Below, in pieces: positions 1 through 11,215 of a stretch of 64,000 nucleotides of DNA. The position numbers were made by a program, and so were the translations under genes. The notes beneath the pieces are model-generated. The model was not told the DNA's origin, ran no database searches, and saw only the letters and a program-made list of their open reading frames with translations. This DNA comes from Umbelopsis ramanniana AG (lineage: Eukaryota > Mucoromycota > Umbelopsidomycetes > Umbelopsidales > Umbelopsidaceae): contig NW_026252090.1 in assembly GCF_025399195.1 (NCBI RefSeq), positions 62,001 to 126,000 of the forward strand, read 5' to 3'. Each line of letters begins with the position of its first letter. Positions within the stretch are counted from its first letter, which is position 1.

Positions 1-1206
1 CAAAGGCTGAAATACACATTCCTCACATGTCGTACAGCCCTCAATGTGGCCCTCCGCTTCACTGCTAAATACAACTGGAAGAGGGGGCTCAAGTGGAAAC
101 TCTCCGGCTGTGGCGGCACGGGATGCAAGCGCCTCTGAGTAACCTGCAGCAACGTGCATCTCATGCACGTACTCGCGTGCTACCACCGTGTCGTAACTAG
201 TACGTATCATCCGCAACACGCTTATAGAAAATGCATTTGCCTCAGTAGCGACAACCCATGAGACCGCTTGTCGTACTGCGCCTGCATATGATGCAGAAAA
301 TTTAATGAGGGTGTGTGCATAGAATGCTGAGGCACGCAACCACTTGTCCTGCTCTTGCGCGCTCCAGGGCAGTTGTTCCCCTGAGAGTGTCAACAACCAT
401 ACTCTTGCGAACATGAGGGCCAACCTCTGCGCTGCTCTGGCAGCGGTGGCACTGCAGCGCACTTCTGGCAGATGCAACAACTCCTGCAACATTTCTTCAC
501 CCTTGTCTGTTGCTGAGGGAATGGCAGCCAGCCACTGTCTACCAGCACGGTCTGCGTTGCGCCTCAGCCTTGACAGCAGTCCCGGCACCAATTCTTTTGG
601 CGCCCCGATCCATTCCCGCTCATACATACCATTTTCTTCGTTGACATTGTGCAATATTCCTAGGCCTGCCATTATGTCGTACACGGGGCGCAGAGGTAGT
701 GGGGCGGAGCTCTGTCCCACACTGGGGTCGGTGAATCTAGACTTCTCAAAGATAGCGAGCAACCAACGACGATGCTGGGTGAGGTCGTCTCCATTGAGCC
801 ACTCTGCCTCCTGTTTTGTCAAACGCGATGTCTGCCAACCACGGCGCAAAACCGCTTCCACAGTGAGTCGACCGGGCAGAAACATTCTTGGATTCTTGAT
901 GAACACACCGCCCACTGATTCCCACTCGGCCAGACTTGGATCAATGACCTGCTTATCTGAATCTTCATAAATTTGGTTGTTCCAACAACTGTACACCATC
1001 CAAAGTACAAGTTTGATCAACAAATGCCCCCCGAGTACTAGAGAAGCGAGTGCACAGCCAAGTAGGCACACTTCAGCAGCATCAAAGCCCATCGCATATC
1101 TTGCTCCAGAATCACTCTTGCGGACCTCCGTACCTGAGCCTCTTGGCGTGCCGCGCTGCCACGGGATCCTTGATGGTTTCTTATCCATTGCTTTGGTTGC
1201 TCGCAT
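1..1206 (-). CDS. Unknown membrane protein, C-terminal part cut by window edge
   Basis: An open minus-strand frame without stops runs from an ATG at 1204-1206 (a second ATG lies at 1186-1188) through position 1 and leaves the window, giving about 400 residues without the C-terminus. I do not recognise the family. A basic, proline-containing start is followed near residues 38-65 by a long hydrophobic stretch (LLGCALASLVLGG, then LLIKLVLWMVY) that is probably a membrane segment. The rest is a soluble, Trp- and Arg-rich region with alanine-rich helices, ending near the edge in a CTTCEEC cysteine cluster. In-frame sequence at about 1260-1400 (including a stretch reading LLFGAHYKEYTNGYHIQ just before an AG/GTAAGT donor near 1259) suggests an additional upstream exon, so the start is uncertain. 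The gene is divergent from the SART3-like gene. The reading frame is convincing; function is unknown. Confidence 0.55.
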   Translation of the reverse strand, partial: MRATKAMDKKPSRIPWQRGTPRGSGTEVRKSDSGARYAMGFDAAEVCLLGCALASLVLGGHLLIKLVLWMVYSCWNNQIYEDSDKQVIDPSLAEWESVGGVFIKNPRMFLPGRLTVEAVLRRGWQTSRLTKQEAEWLNGDDLTQHRRWLLAIFEKSRFTDPSVGQSSAPLPLRPVYDIMAGLGILHNVNEENGMYEREWIGAPKELVPGLLSRLRRNADRAGRQWLAAIPSATDKGEEMLQELLHLPEVRCSATAARAAQRLALMFARVWLLTLSGEQLPWSAQEQDKWLRASAFYAHTLIKFSASYAGAVRQAVSWVVATEANAFSISVLRMIRTSYDTVVAREYVHEMHVAAGYSEALASRAATAGEFPLEPPLPVVFSSEAEGHIEGCTTCEECVFQPL

Positions 1207-1531
1207 ATTCAGAGATTGATGTACAGTGTAAAGCTCCTTGGAAGTACCATTGACTTACCTGTATGTGATATCCGTTAGTGTATTCCTTGTAGTGAGCACC
1301 AAATAATAGACTTTGCAATGGAGGCTCAGGAGATTTGACTTCAAAAGATAGTTTTACTTTGCACCAGGGTATGGTAGTGGGATAAAGAGAGAAGAAGGGT
1401 GTTTATTCAGGGTCCGCATACTCAGGACATTTATATAGGCCATAGCCACAATCAAGTGCCGCTGCGGCCTAGAAATCGAAACCAGTCACTGTCGGCTGGT
1501 TCCTCTTGCTGCACTGCACTCTTCCAATTTC

Positions 1532-4500
1532 ATGCAATCTACCGACGAAATAGATCACGCTCAAGAACCTACGATTGCCGAACAGATTGAAACAGTACAG
1601 CTCGAGAATGCTGATCAACCAATGGATGCAGAATCCGACGCTGCAAACGAGCAGTTGGCACTTTTGCAAGCTATACCCGAGCTAATGGACAAGGTAACTA
1701 TTGTTGCACTTACAAAATATACCAGACTCTGTCCTAATGCTTCTACTACCTTGCTCAGCTTGCTCAGCAGCCTTGGCAGTATGAAGCTCACGTTCAGCTC
1801 ATTCAAGCGCTTCGCAAAGTTGATATGGCTGAGGAACTGGAAGCCACGCGTCAGAGGATGCACGAGATTTACCCGCTCACCGAAGGTACGTTTATACCTA
1901 AAGGAACAAGGGGTTTTGAACATGAGCCTTGTTAACAGCGGATTTTTTCAATAGCCATGTGGCTTGAATGGATCCAAGACGTGAAAGCAATTTCTCATGA
2001 TCCCGAAAATCGAGAACGCATTAAAACCCTGTATTTGGAGGCGGCGGAAGATTATCTATGTAAGTGAAGCCACAATGAGTGAGTTGGAATACAATGCAGC
2101 AGCTTCTGAAACTCAATCGACAATTCCCTATCATCCGAATGTACAGCTATTCCTATTTGGAAGTCATATGTCGACTATGTCATTTCAAACTACAAGGCTG
2201 ATACTGGAATCACAGCGGATGACGAGGGCCACAAAGAGAAAACCGGTGATATGAGTAAAGAAGATCTTGAAACACTAACCCTGGATACGAGAACCGATCT
2301 GCTCACCGCCATTAATGCAACTCGTTATCACATTGTGCAAAGCCATGAAATTTGGAATGCATACATGGCTTTTGAACTGGAACTGCTCGATCTCGATCCA
2401 TCGAAAGATAATGTCGAACGTGTGCGCTCTTTGTACCTCGATCGACTCCAGACCATACACATGGCCTGGGATCAAACGTTTGAAGGATTTTCAACCTTTA
2501 TCAGCGCCCACGACAATGCTAACTACGAAGAGATTATGGTCCTTACCACAAAGAAATGTGCACGTACAAAGGAAGCAGTTGGCGAGAGAGAGCTTATGGA
2601 GTCAGAACTGGTAGGTGTTCTTTGTGTTCTTGATGACGCTTGAGTGGGACTTAATGCTTTTATCATAGGTTCTGAAGAAGAATGATCTGATCACCTTTTT
2701 CGAGTACATTAAAAAGGAAGAACGCGCCAAGTCGTCGGTGCCTTTGATGCAAGGCTTGTACGAACGTGCTGTTGCATTGCATTGCACGGATGCTGGCTTG
2801 TGGGAGGACTATCTTTTGTTCCAGGTATGTACATTGTGCGGGCTTAAAGTGAAAGTGACGTGTACGAATCGTAACCTTGATATGGTTACAGATGCAGCAG
2901 GACGAAACCGAATTAGACAAGACCATTAGTGTTGCAGAACGAGCTATTCGCAACTGTCCATGGTCTGGAGATTTATGGAGTCTTTATGCTGGAGTGTTTG
3001 TAAGTTATATGTGAGGTGATTAACGTCGAAAAAAAAGGTGCATACGCTAATACCAACTATGCAGGAACAATTCCAGGCGTCGAATGAACAAGTGCTAGGT
3101 AAAAATATTTGGACTTCAAAGCATTAATGACACAATCCAGATCTCAGTTGACTGACTATTTCATTTTTATAGCTGTGTTTCAACGAGCTTTGACGAACGA
3201 TTTACTACTAGCATCCTATGACGACCTTATCAAGACCTTACTTGCAAAGTGTGATTTCGAGCGACGACAAATTGATTGGAGTAGTGGTAAGCTTGCGTTA
3301 TTGTATGATGGCTGGATAGTGGCATCATCTGATTCGGACCAAATACGTTACTCTAGATAATCTTGCCGAAGATTCAAAGCAATTGCTTCAATGTATCAAG
3401 GATGCCGGTATCTTTGTGGCAGGAGGTAGGTTAAGGAAGCCACAGCAATAACACGTGTGTCTATTGCATCACACATTTTCTAATGGTACTTAAAAATAGT
3501 ATTTCCAAAGACCAATGATCCATATTACCGATTGGAACAGTACGAAATATTCGTCGAGGTAAGTAATAACTCTTAAGAAATTGAGATGGAATATCCCAAA
3601 TGACCTTCTATATTTCTTTCAATAGACGAAGGTTGGCAATGGTGTGAAAGCCAGAGCAGTTTGGGAAAAGGTCATCAAGTTGCACTTGAGCGAGGTGGAC
3701 GCATGGATAAAATTCATTGACAATGAGATGTAAGTTGCATATATTGACTGAGATGCTTACGTTTAGAGGTGCTAATGATATATGCTATATGTAGGGTTCG
3801 AGGTAACAATGTCCACTACTGCCAACAACAGTTCAGGCGAGCGTTCACAAAGGAATTGGACTACCCGGAAAAATTGATGGAAGCATGGACTAGATTTGAA
3901 CATGAGTATGGAACGGCGTCCAGCTATCGAGATGCCCGAACCACGATGAGGCGCAAGACAAAGCTTGCTTCTATTCAATGGCAGCAGGTGAGATAGCTTA
4001 AAAACATTGTTCACTTTTGGTACCGTAACTAACTGCCATTACTAGTACCAAGAAACCGAACATGTAGAACAGCAGCAGGTGGAAGCAGGTTACAGTGCAA
4101 CGTACGAAAGCAACGAAGAATTGACAGCTAAGCAAGTTGAGAGACGGCAGAAGGAGCGCGCTAGAAAATTGCGGGTGAGTGAAATGGACATTGGGAGAAG
4201 AATAACAAATATGTCAGAAGGCTAAGTATTCGCTTATAGGGAAAAATTAAAGCGAAAGAAACCCGAAGAAAGGAACAAGGGCAGCAGGAAGTTGATGATG
4301 ATAACCAGCCAAGCAAGACTGAAGATGATGAAGCCAAAGCGACAGAATCTCTCAAGCGCCGACGATCGAGCGATCAAGCTAGCGACGCAGTCCAAGCGCA
4401 CAAACAACCAAAAGTAGAGCATGATGCGAGCCATGAAACGGAAGACGCTGAAACGAGCAAAGACCCGTCGCAGGCTCAGGAGAATGATCAAACTAAGCCC

Positions 4501-4719
4501 ACTGCCAGGCTCATCCCTCCCTCTATGCTGCGACGAGGCGGAGCGGCACGACGCGGTGGTCAAGGACGAGCCAAGGCGGGCCCAGCAAAGCGACTGGCTG
4601 TACCAAAGAAAACCGATCACAATGCTGCTGCTAGCGATGCTCCATCTACCAATGAGCAAAGTGCACCTACGGAAAAAAAGAGCAATGATGACTTTAGAGC
4701 CATGTTTCTGAAGAAATGA
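1532..4719 (+). CDS. SART3: SART3/Prp24-like U4/U6 recycling factor lacking RRMs
   Basis: The family reanneals U4 and U6 snRNAs after splicing, in the nucleus. Fourteen exons fit: 1532-1693, 1759-1885, 1955-2059, 2147-2610, 2669-2824, 2892-2999, 3065-3098, 3173-3286, 3357-3425, 3500-3558, 3626-3729, 3795-3987, 4046-4174 and 4240-4719 (767 aa). The first ~600 residues are HAT repeats with aromatic/Trp patterns such as IWLEW-like MWLEWIQD, VPIWKSYVDYV-like IPIWKSYVDYV and EIWNAYMAFE. A charged region rich in Lys/Arg/Glu follows, then an Arg/Gly basic tract (LRRGGAARRGGQGR). The C-terminus SNDDFRAMFLKK matches the Lsm-interaction motif of SART3/Prp24. Animal SART3 carries two RRMs between HAT and tail (about 960 aa); here exon 14 reads straight from the charged linker to the tail, and no RNP motif is visible. 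Family assignment is strong; RNA binding without RRMs is an open question. Confidence 0.88.
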
Positions 4720-4972
4720 GCATGAGACCAAAAAATTCTACGTTGTATATAGCGGAATGATCAAACTAATGAAAAATGTGGTGAAAGCGTAGCTTTTCCC
4801 TTCATCGTTGAAGATACTGAATTTATAATGCACAACATCGTTTGGTTGATTTGTTAGCACTTTTCGGTTTTATTATCTAATGTGCTGGAAGGCGGCTATG
4901 GTACAATGGCTTGGTTTTGCGGAAAATGTGATGTATAGGTAATAAAGGCAGACGGGCGCCTGAAAAAAAAAT
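4720..4972. other. Convergent 3' intergenic region
   Basis: AT-rich spacer between two convergent genes, presumably holding both polyadenylation sites. Nothing else is recognisable. Confidence 0.5.
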
Positions 4973-5236
4973 CTATGAGCGTTCCAGGGTCTTGTATTTG
5001 GCAGCAGCTTCAGCGTCAGCCAAGTGCCATTGCCAAACAGGCTTTTCATTTTCCTGCTTCAGGACAACCTTGGTCAATGTTTGACGGCTTTGCATGGGTC
5101 GAAGGACACGAGTCTTGAGAAAACGTCCAGAAACTAATTGGGGAAACTCAGTGACTTGAGCAGCAATTTCCTTGGTGGTCAATGGTCCTCGAGTCGCAAT
5201 TAAATGCTTGACGATTCTTCCAGCCGAGAGTGACAT
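4973..5236 (-). CDS. Small basic protein, 87 aa, function unknown
   Basis: A single-exon frame from ATG at 5236 to a stop at 4973. The N-terminal half (GRIVKHLIATRGPLTTKEIA) reads like a small winged-helix fold: helix, turn, then a TTKEIAAQV helix. The second half is basic with a KPVWQWHL segment and a charged C-terminal helix. There is no obvious signal peptide or membrane segment. The style resembles small mitochondrial ribosome or assembly proteins of fungi, but I cannot name a family. Codon use matches the neighbours, and the 3' end converges with the SART3-like gene, supporting a real gene. Confidence 0.65.
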   Translation of the reverse strand: MSLSAGRIVKHLIATRGPLTTKEIAAQVTEFPQLVSGRFLKTRVLRPMQSRQTLTKVVLKQENEKPVWQWHLADAEAAAKYKTLERS

Positions 5237-5654
5237 GTTGTTTAGTGATTGACTAGCTAGTGGAGTTGGCAGCCAAACAAAAAAAATACAGAATTTTTGG
5301 AACAGTCACGTGCTCACAGCCAAAGTTGGTCTTTTCAAGAGGGGTGAAATATGCCAGTGCGCTGCTCAATAAAGCCAGAAACGTTACCTATCCTATATGA
5401 CTCCATTATCTACCACCCGTTCCAATTTATATATTCAATTCTATGGTCACATTACTCTCTTACCTTTATGCCAATTCTCTTTTCAACCTGCCACTGACGC
5501 ATTTCCAGTATCAGGCAACCTTTGGGTCGCTTTCTTCGACATATGAACACCTGAAAAAAAGGTCTTTTCATTAACACAATTAACATCGATATAATGCGGA
5601 AAGCAAGTAAACCTTGATAGAGCTTGCGCTATGGTATCCCTGGAAACCAGCCTG

Positions 5655-5686
5655 GTCTGAGCGTAACGCAGTTGTTACGCTCAGAC
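5655..5686. repeat. Perfect 13-bp inverted repeat, 6-nt loop
   Basis: The arm GTCTGAGCGTAAC (5655-5667) is followed by GCAGTT and its exact reverse complement (5674-5686). It lies about 420 bp upstream of the small 87-aa gene in otherwise featureless DNA. There is no T-run after it, so a terminator role is not suggested. Confidence 0.8.
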
Positions 5687-8203
5687 TAGCAAAAAGAAAC
5701 CTATTACGATTGCTAGAACGCTTCGAATGGCCCACATGGTGTCAGACTTATTCCATGTGAAAACCTTTTACGTCCTGTAGAAAACGTACAGATAATATTC
5801 TTCCTGTACTACACTAAACATAACGTACTAGGTTAAAGACTGAGGTATGCCACAAACACGACGACTGCGGACGTAAAGTAGCAACGGGTAAATTCAATCC
5901 CTGTAAACTGCTCAACACAACATTAGAGTTCTCCATAGTCTTACACACGAGGTAGAGTTTAAGACAGTTGATATAGTGAACAACGTGCAGATGATCACCC
6001 CAACTGGTTTCCCGATTTTGCGGTTACTCAATGCAAAGATGGCAGTCTGTGGCTATAGAAGTAGTGTCATGTTACAAAAGGGTAGGTTGCTTACATGATA
6101 CTTTTGCGCGGGGATGAGTTTAACCCCTGCTTTTGTAATGACCGGGCAAGTCTTAAACTTTAACAATAAGATGCGTTTTCGAGGACTAACGAGCATGTGG
6201 TTTGGTCCCTGTACTCCACTATAGCCTATGTCGTGTTCTCTGACCAGTCCATACAAGTCGAAACTTTCAAATGAGAGGGAAGTCTATGGCAGTTTATCTC
6301 GTGCACTGTGTAACGATATGAACAGCTATTGGAATAAAAAATATATATCTCACGTCTTCCAGGGATCAACACATGGTTCGATGCTGGACCCGCCACATTC
6401 AAGCTCTTATGCATGCATGGCAACATATTTGTCGTTTATGCGTTCCAAGGAGGAGGTTTGTGTCAACACATCTCGCTTACGCAAACCCTGGCAAGCAGCT
6501 TCTTAACAAAACTTGAATGGCCGCCACATACGTATGAAATTGGTATACTGGGTAATCCTTTTGTCCCCTGCTAGTTTCACACATCTCTCCTGCGAACAAG
6601 TTTGCCACGCCGAGTTTATGGTTTTTTCACTTGAATCTACAGCATGACTGCCAGTGACAAGATAGCCCTCTCCATCGTTTGATCCCTATTCATTTTGAAC
6701 AGCTCTAGCAAGCGATTTCGGGGGTCGACTTGTGAACGTTTTGGTACCACCGTAGTAATTTGTGCAAACCGTACTTGCACAATCTATTTTTCACCATTTA
6801 TTTTTGTCATATTCACGAGCTCCGTCCGACATAAAATCTTACCCTGTGGCATTTTATGGTTATCCTACTTTACTCTGCCATGTCGAAGACGCTCAAGGTA
6901 TGATTGTCAATGATAGGGTCCATCACAATATGTATTGGTGGCGCATTTTCAGAAAGGGACCCATCGAACGGAATTTTGGAGCATGGCTTCTCCAATGTTT
7001 CAGAAACGGTAATATCGTGCGCTGCGGGGTTAGTTGGTATGGGACCGGATCTTGTTAACAATTAGGTAATCCCCGTTTGCTCGGGAATACAATACGGATA
7101 GACCAACCAACGCTACCAGTGGGAATGATTCAGCCCGCCATTTTCCGCTGGGTAGGCAATAAATAAATCATAGCCAATTAAAACGTCATCTGGGAGAAAA
7201 ATACCCATTTCCCGAAAAGACATTGCTGTCATTGGGGAACTTAACGGGTGTGGGGGAGAAAATAATGAAATGGTCTAGCTTATGGATGCTGGATGAGACG
7301 CTATATCCCCAACCCCACATTTGTGCTTTATCATGCCTATGGAGTTCTTTTGTGCAGGAGTGCATGTTTCTAACACACATGGCTAGCATGTGGCGGTAAA
7401 TTGCCTGGGCTGTTCAGGACAGGACAGGAAAAATCAGGGTAAATGGTTAGAACCCGAGCCGGTCACAGGAGGTCATAATACTCTAGAGTGGGAGCAGATG
7501 ACTGTTTTGAAATTTTGCTGGATTGGTGTCTTTGGTGTGAGACCGCTAGATCTGCAGGTTGGCAGACCGCGAGTTCCCAGCTTCTAACTAATTGCAGTTT
7601 CTCACCAATCACCTGCATCCTTCATAAGGATACCGCGGAAGGACGGCGTTCTTTACCCTTTGCATCATGTTTGCTTACCTGATGGCATGTAGGGAGAGAA
7701 AAAAAAAATTCAAACTTTTTTCCATGTGTGCTTCACTTGGCAGAACCATGGCTCGTTGATAAACCATGACAGCAATGCGTGACATAGTGGATGTAACGTT
7801 CTAAGTGTACCGATATAGGTTTGAACACTTGTACATTCCATTTCGATTGTATTCAAGTTACATCATATGATTCCATAAGGCAAACCAGGACATGCGCGGA
7901 GCCGCAATGTTTTTTTTTGACATCAGCTAGTCTACCGAATTTCATGGCCCGCCCTCCGTCACCGCCAATACCGAGTTTCATATTGGAATTACTCAAGAAC
8001 CCCCAATTCAGTCAGTGAAATGGACGAGAGCAGGGCAGCAATAGATGTTGACATGATTTTTTGTAGAATTTGATTGCAAAAAACCTTGAAGAAGCCACAG
8101 GTATATCTGGGAAAAAAAATTGAATACCCCATTTCAAGCGGTTACTGTTTCTGTTGTAGTCATTCCATTTTCTGACTAGTATGTGTCCCCCCAATAAGTC
8201 TGA

Positions 8204-8209
8204 CCCCGC
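8204..8209. promoter_or_regulatory. Candidate Mig1/CreA carbon-repression site
   Basis: CCCCGC fits the SYGGGG consensus bound by fungal Mig1/CreA-type zinc-finger repressors, read on the minus strand. It lies about 115 bp before the sugar transporter start and 38 bp upstream of its TATA box; other C-runs are nearby at 8186-8192 and 8221-8224. The motif is short and could occur by chance. Confidence 0.3.
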
Positions 8210-8246
8210 ACCGTAACTTACCCCTCAGCTCATCAAGCGAAAACAT

Positions 8247-8254
8247 TATAAATA
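8247..8254 (+). promoter_or_regulatory. TATA box of the sugar transporter gene
   Basis: TATAAATA lies 78 nt before the ATG at 8325 and is followed by a pyrimidine-rich CTCTCCCC/CTTCTTTACTTC stretch typical of a fungal transcription start region. Confidence 0.6.
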
Positions 8255-8324
8255 TAAGCACCATCTCTCCCCACGTCCAACTTCTTTACTTCGGTCTATC
8301 TATTCACTACAACTTACACTTGAT

Positions 8325-9940
8325 ATGTTCAAGGTCACAAACGTGTATGTGATTGGCCTATTCGCCACCATTGGTGGTCTACTCTTTGGATGCGACATTT
8401 CTTCCATGTCCGGCTTGGTCAGTAACCAGACCTATATGGATTACTTTGGAGTCGCAGACTCTCCTGCCAAGGCCGGTGCTGTTGTCGCCGTCATGTCTGC
8501 TGGTTCTTTCGTTGGTGCTTTGGTTGCTGGTGTTCTTTCCGACAAGCTTGGTCGTAAGGAAACTATCTTGATTGCTGCCATTTGCTGGATTATTGGTTCC
8601 ACTCTCATGTGTGCTGCTCAGAATTTGGGTATGCTCATTGTTGGTCGTATCATTAACGGTTTTGCTGTTGGTGGTGCCTCTATGGTTGTCCCTGTTTACC
8701 AATCTGAAATTGCTCCTCGCAACATTCGTGGTCGTATTGTCTCTTTCCAGCAATGGGCCATTACCTGGGGTATCCTTATTCAAGTAAGTCCTTTTATCCA
8801 AAAAAAATAATAATAATCTATCACTGGGATATCATAGACTGACTTCTTCACCCTCCTTTTTAGTACCTCGTTCAATATGGTTGCTCTTACGTCCCCGGCG
8901 CTGACACTGGCAACACTGCTGTTTTCCGTATCCCATGGGGTATCCAAATGATTTGGGGTATTGGTCTTGCCATCTTCATTCTCGGTTTCCCTCAATCCCC
9001 TCGTTGGTTGGCTGACAAGGACCGTTGGGATGAATGCTTGGCCACCCTTGCTGACCTTCACGCCGGTGGTGACATCAACAATGAGGAAGTTCAATTCGAG
9101 TACCGTGAAATTCAAGCTGCTGTCAAGTTCGATCGTGAACAAGGTGCCAACTCTTACATCGAATGCTTCAAGCAAGGTTATGCCGGACGTACTATTCTCG
9201 GCATGTGTATCCAGATGTGGTCTCAATTGACTGGCATGAACGTCATGATGTATTATATCACTTTTGTGTTCCAAGGGGCTGGTCTCCAAGGTAACACTGC
9301 CAACTTGACCGCTTCCCTTGTTCAGTACATTCTCAACGTGCTCATGACCATCCCGGCCATTTTGTACTTGGATCGTTGGGGTCGTCGCCCTACTTTGATT
9401 TACGGTGCTGCTGCTATGTCCATTTTCTTGTTCATCGTCGGTGCTATTATGGGAGGTCGCGGCCATGCTGTTGTAACTGATAACCCGTCTGTCAACTGGT
9501 CTTTGGACCCAAGTGATAAGTCATCTTCCATTGCCTTGATTGTCATGATCTATCTCTTCGTCTGTTCTTTTGCTACCTCATGGGGTCCTTGCTCTTGGAC
9601 TTACCCCGCCGAAATCTTCCCTCTTCGTATCCGTTCCAAGGCCGTCGCTCTTGCTACTGCTACCAACTGGGCCTTTAACACTGGTCTTGCTGAATGGGCT
9701 CCCCCTATGATGGAGGCCATCCAGTACAAGGCTTACTTTTTCTATGCTTGCATGAACCTTGCGGCTTGTATCCATGTCTACTTGGCTTGCCCTGAAACCA
9801 AGGGACGTACTCTTGAAGAGGTCGATGTTCTTTTCACCTCTGGTGTTCCTGCTTGGAAGTCCAGCCATGTTGCTTCTGAAGAATTGGCTGCCAAGATTGA
9901 AGCCACTGAGGACGAGAAGCCCGCCGATGTTACTGCATAA
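8325..9940 (+). CDS. MFS sugar (hexose) transporter, 511 aa
   Basis: Plasma-membrane proton-coupled or facilitative monosaccharide transporter of the sugar porter family. Two exons fit: 8325-8783 and 8864-9940. Twelve membrane helices are expected. Visible family motifs are GGLLFGCDISSMSG in helix 1, DKLGRKE after helix 2, the PQSPRWL variant of PESPRWL after helix 6, QLTGMNVMMYY in helix 7, DRWGRRPT after helix 8 and PETKGRTLEEVD after helix 12. Length matches the ~500-550 aa family norm. Codon use is strongly biased (GGT, AAG, CTT/TTG), suggesting high expression. Closest in style to fungal high-affinity glucose transporters; the exact sugar cannot be read from the sequence. A second, diverged paralogue is at 52637-54494. 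Confidence 0.92.
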
Positions 9941-11215
9941 ATTCCTTAATCTTCTTCCCATTATGACCCTCTACCCATTGTAATCATCCCTTCTTAGTCC
10001 TTTATCAAAAACGTAGCCTTGGTAGCTACTACACAACATACATATTCATATTATTTCCCAAAAAATAGTGTGTTGTTGAATGACTGTTCTCCCCTAGTAA
10101 TGTCATCTATATATCTCTCCGCGAACAATAAAATGGTTACCATAATCTTTTATTTCAAAATACGTGCTGTAGCATATTTGATGATGCGAAATTTTAAATG
10201 ACATGGGCTTACCGCAGCATTTTAGATGTCCGCGGCGAACACGACGTTCTCTGTCGAAATCAAATGGTTCATCAACTTGATCATCAACCAAATTGAACAA
10301 ATATGGACTTTAAGGTTCTTGACTTCCCACAGTTGTTTCCCCTCACCTGGTCATTCTCCTATGCAGGTTAGCAGTATGGCCAATGGACCACGCCCCGGCA
10401 AAATGTTGAGCGAGCCAATAAGCACATTATCTGCAAGTTTTAGAACCTGCCAAATTACGGGTCATGACATTCTTTTATGCCACCAATATGTCTCTGGAAT
10501 TTTCCCCATGTCATTTTTCCATAATGACACGCACCTATTGTCCATGAGCATGACCAAGGCGGGCAGTTCTGCTTGGTATTTTACCATTTCTGGGCCATCT
10601 CGTCACATTGGCTATTACCAAAACTGTAAGCTTGTTCGAGTGAGCGACCGCCGCTGACAAAATCCTCGCTTTCCGCATGCTTTGCGTTAACCCTGTTGTA
10701 ACTCAATGGTTGGTGACTTAAACATGTCGCACGGAAGTTTTTCATCTTACGACAAAGTCCTAAACAATCCCGCGTGGTGCCATTAATCAGTGACACTCCT
10801 GTCACCTCCTTGTTCCATCCGTGCGTAAAAACCGGTCATGAACTCGGCGCACGGTGAGAAGCACACCGTGCGATTCACCATTTCGTCCTAGTTCAATGGG
10901 GAAATACTTTTTGCTTTTATTTCAATAGCGTGGTTTTTTTTTTTCCTTGGAATTGAAAATGGGCTTTGAGAGATATTACTAGGTTTTGTAAAGCTAAAGG
11001 CAAAATGAGGTGGCGAAAAAAAAAAATATCAAGAAGGCTAGAGTGCATGACATGATACAGTATACAAAATTTGATGAAGATATGCGAAGAGATTGTTATG
11101 CAAAAGGGACATAGCCAAGATTTTTTTTTCTTTTTTGATGAGAGACGCTTGAAAAAAAAATAGCGATGTCGTGAATATGATTTTTTTTTTTCCTTGATTT
11201 CTTTTTTTCTTGATT
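9941..11215. other. Intergenic region, no gene seen
   Basis: Contains the 3' flanks of two convergent genes, scattered A/T runs and a 9-bp perfect hairpin at 10848-10872. The longest open frames have no protein-like composition or splice support. Confidence 0.5.
10848..10872. repeat. 9-bp inverted repeat, 7-nt loop
   Basis: CGCACGGTG (10848-10856) and its exact reverse complement CACCGTGCG (10864-10872) flank AGAAGCA. It is GC-rich against an AT-rich background. Possible protein-binding palindrome or RNA hairpin; role unknown. Confidence 0.6.

Larger units (their letters stand above)
5237..8246. other. Gene-poor 3-kb intergenic region
   Basis: No frame longer than about 100 residues has protein-like composition on either strand, and no exon chain with good splice sites could be built. 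The stretch contains a perfect 13-bp hairpin at 5655-5686 and several A/T homopolymers. I saw no transposase, reverse transcriptase or terminal repeats. Confidence 0.55.

Noticed and set aside
344-970. 208-codon plus-strand frame near the left edge
   Set aside because: It is the opposite strand of a longer uninterrupted minus-strand frame (1-1206) with better protein character.
3283-3360. Apparent frameshift in the SART3-like gene at the exon 8/9 junction
   Set aside because: Using the acceptor CTCTAG at 3355-3356 gives a 70-nt intron and restores the frame; the earlier AG would make a 33-nt intron in the wrong phase.
6371-6392. GGTTCGATGCTGG, possible tRNA B-box
   Set aside because: The T-stem does not pair and no upstream A-box is present at the right distance.
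8780-9466. 228-codon minus-strand frame
   Set aside because: It lies entirely opposite the sugar transporter, whose codon bias creates long antisense frames.
10226-10657. 143-codon plus-strand frame in intergenic DNA
   Set aside because: No recognisable pattern, no promoter and no codon bias similar to the neighbours.
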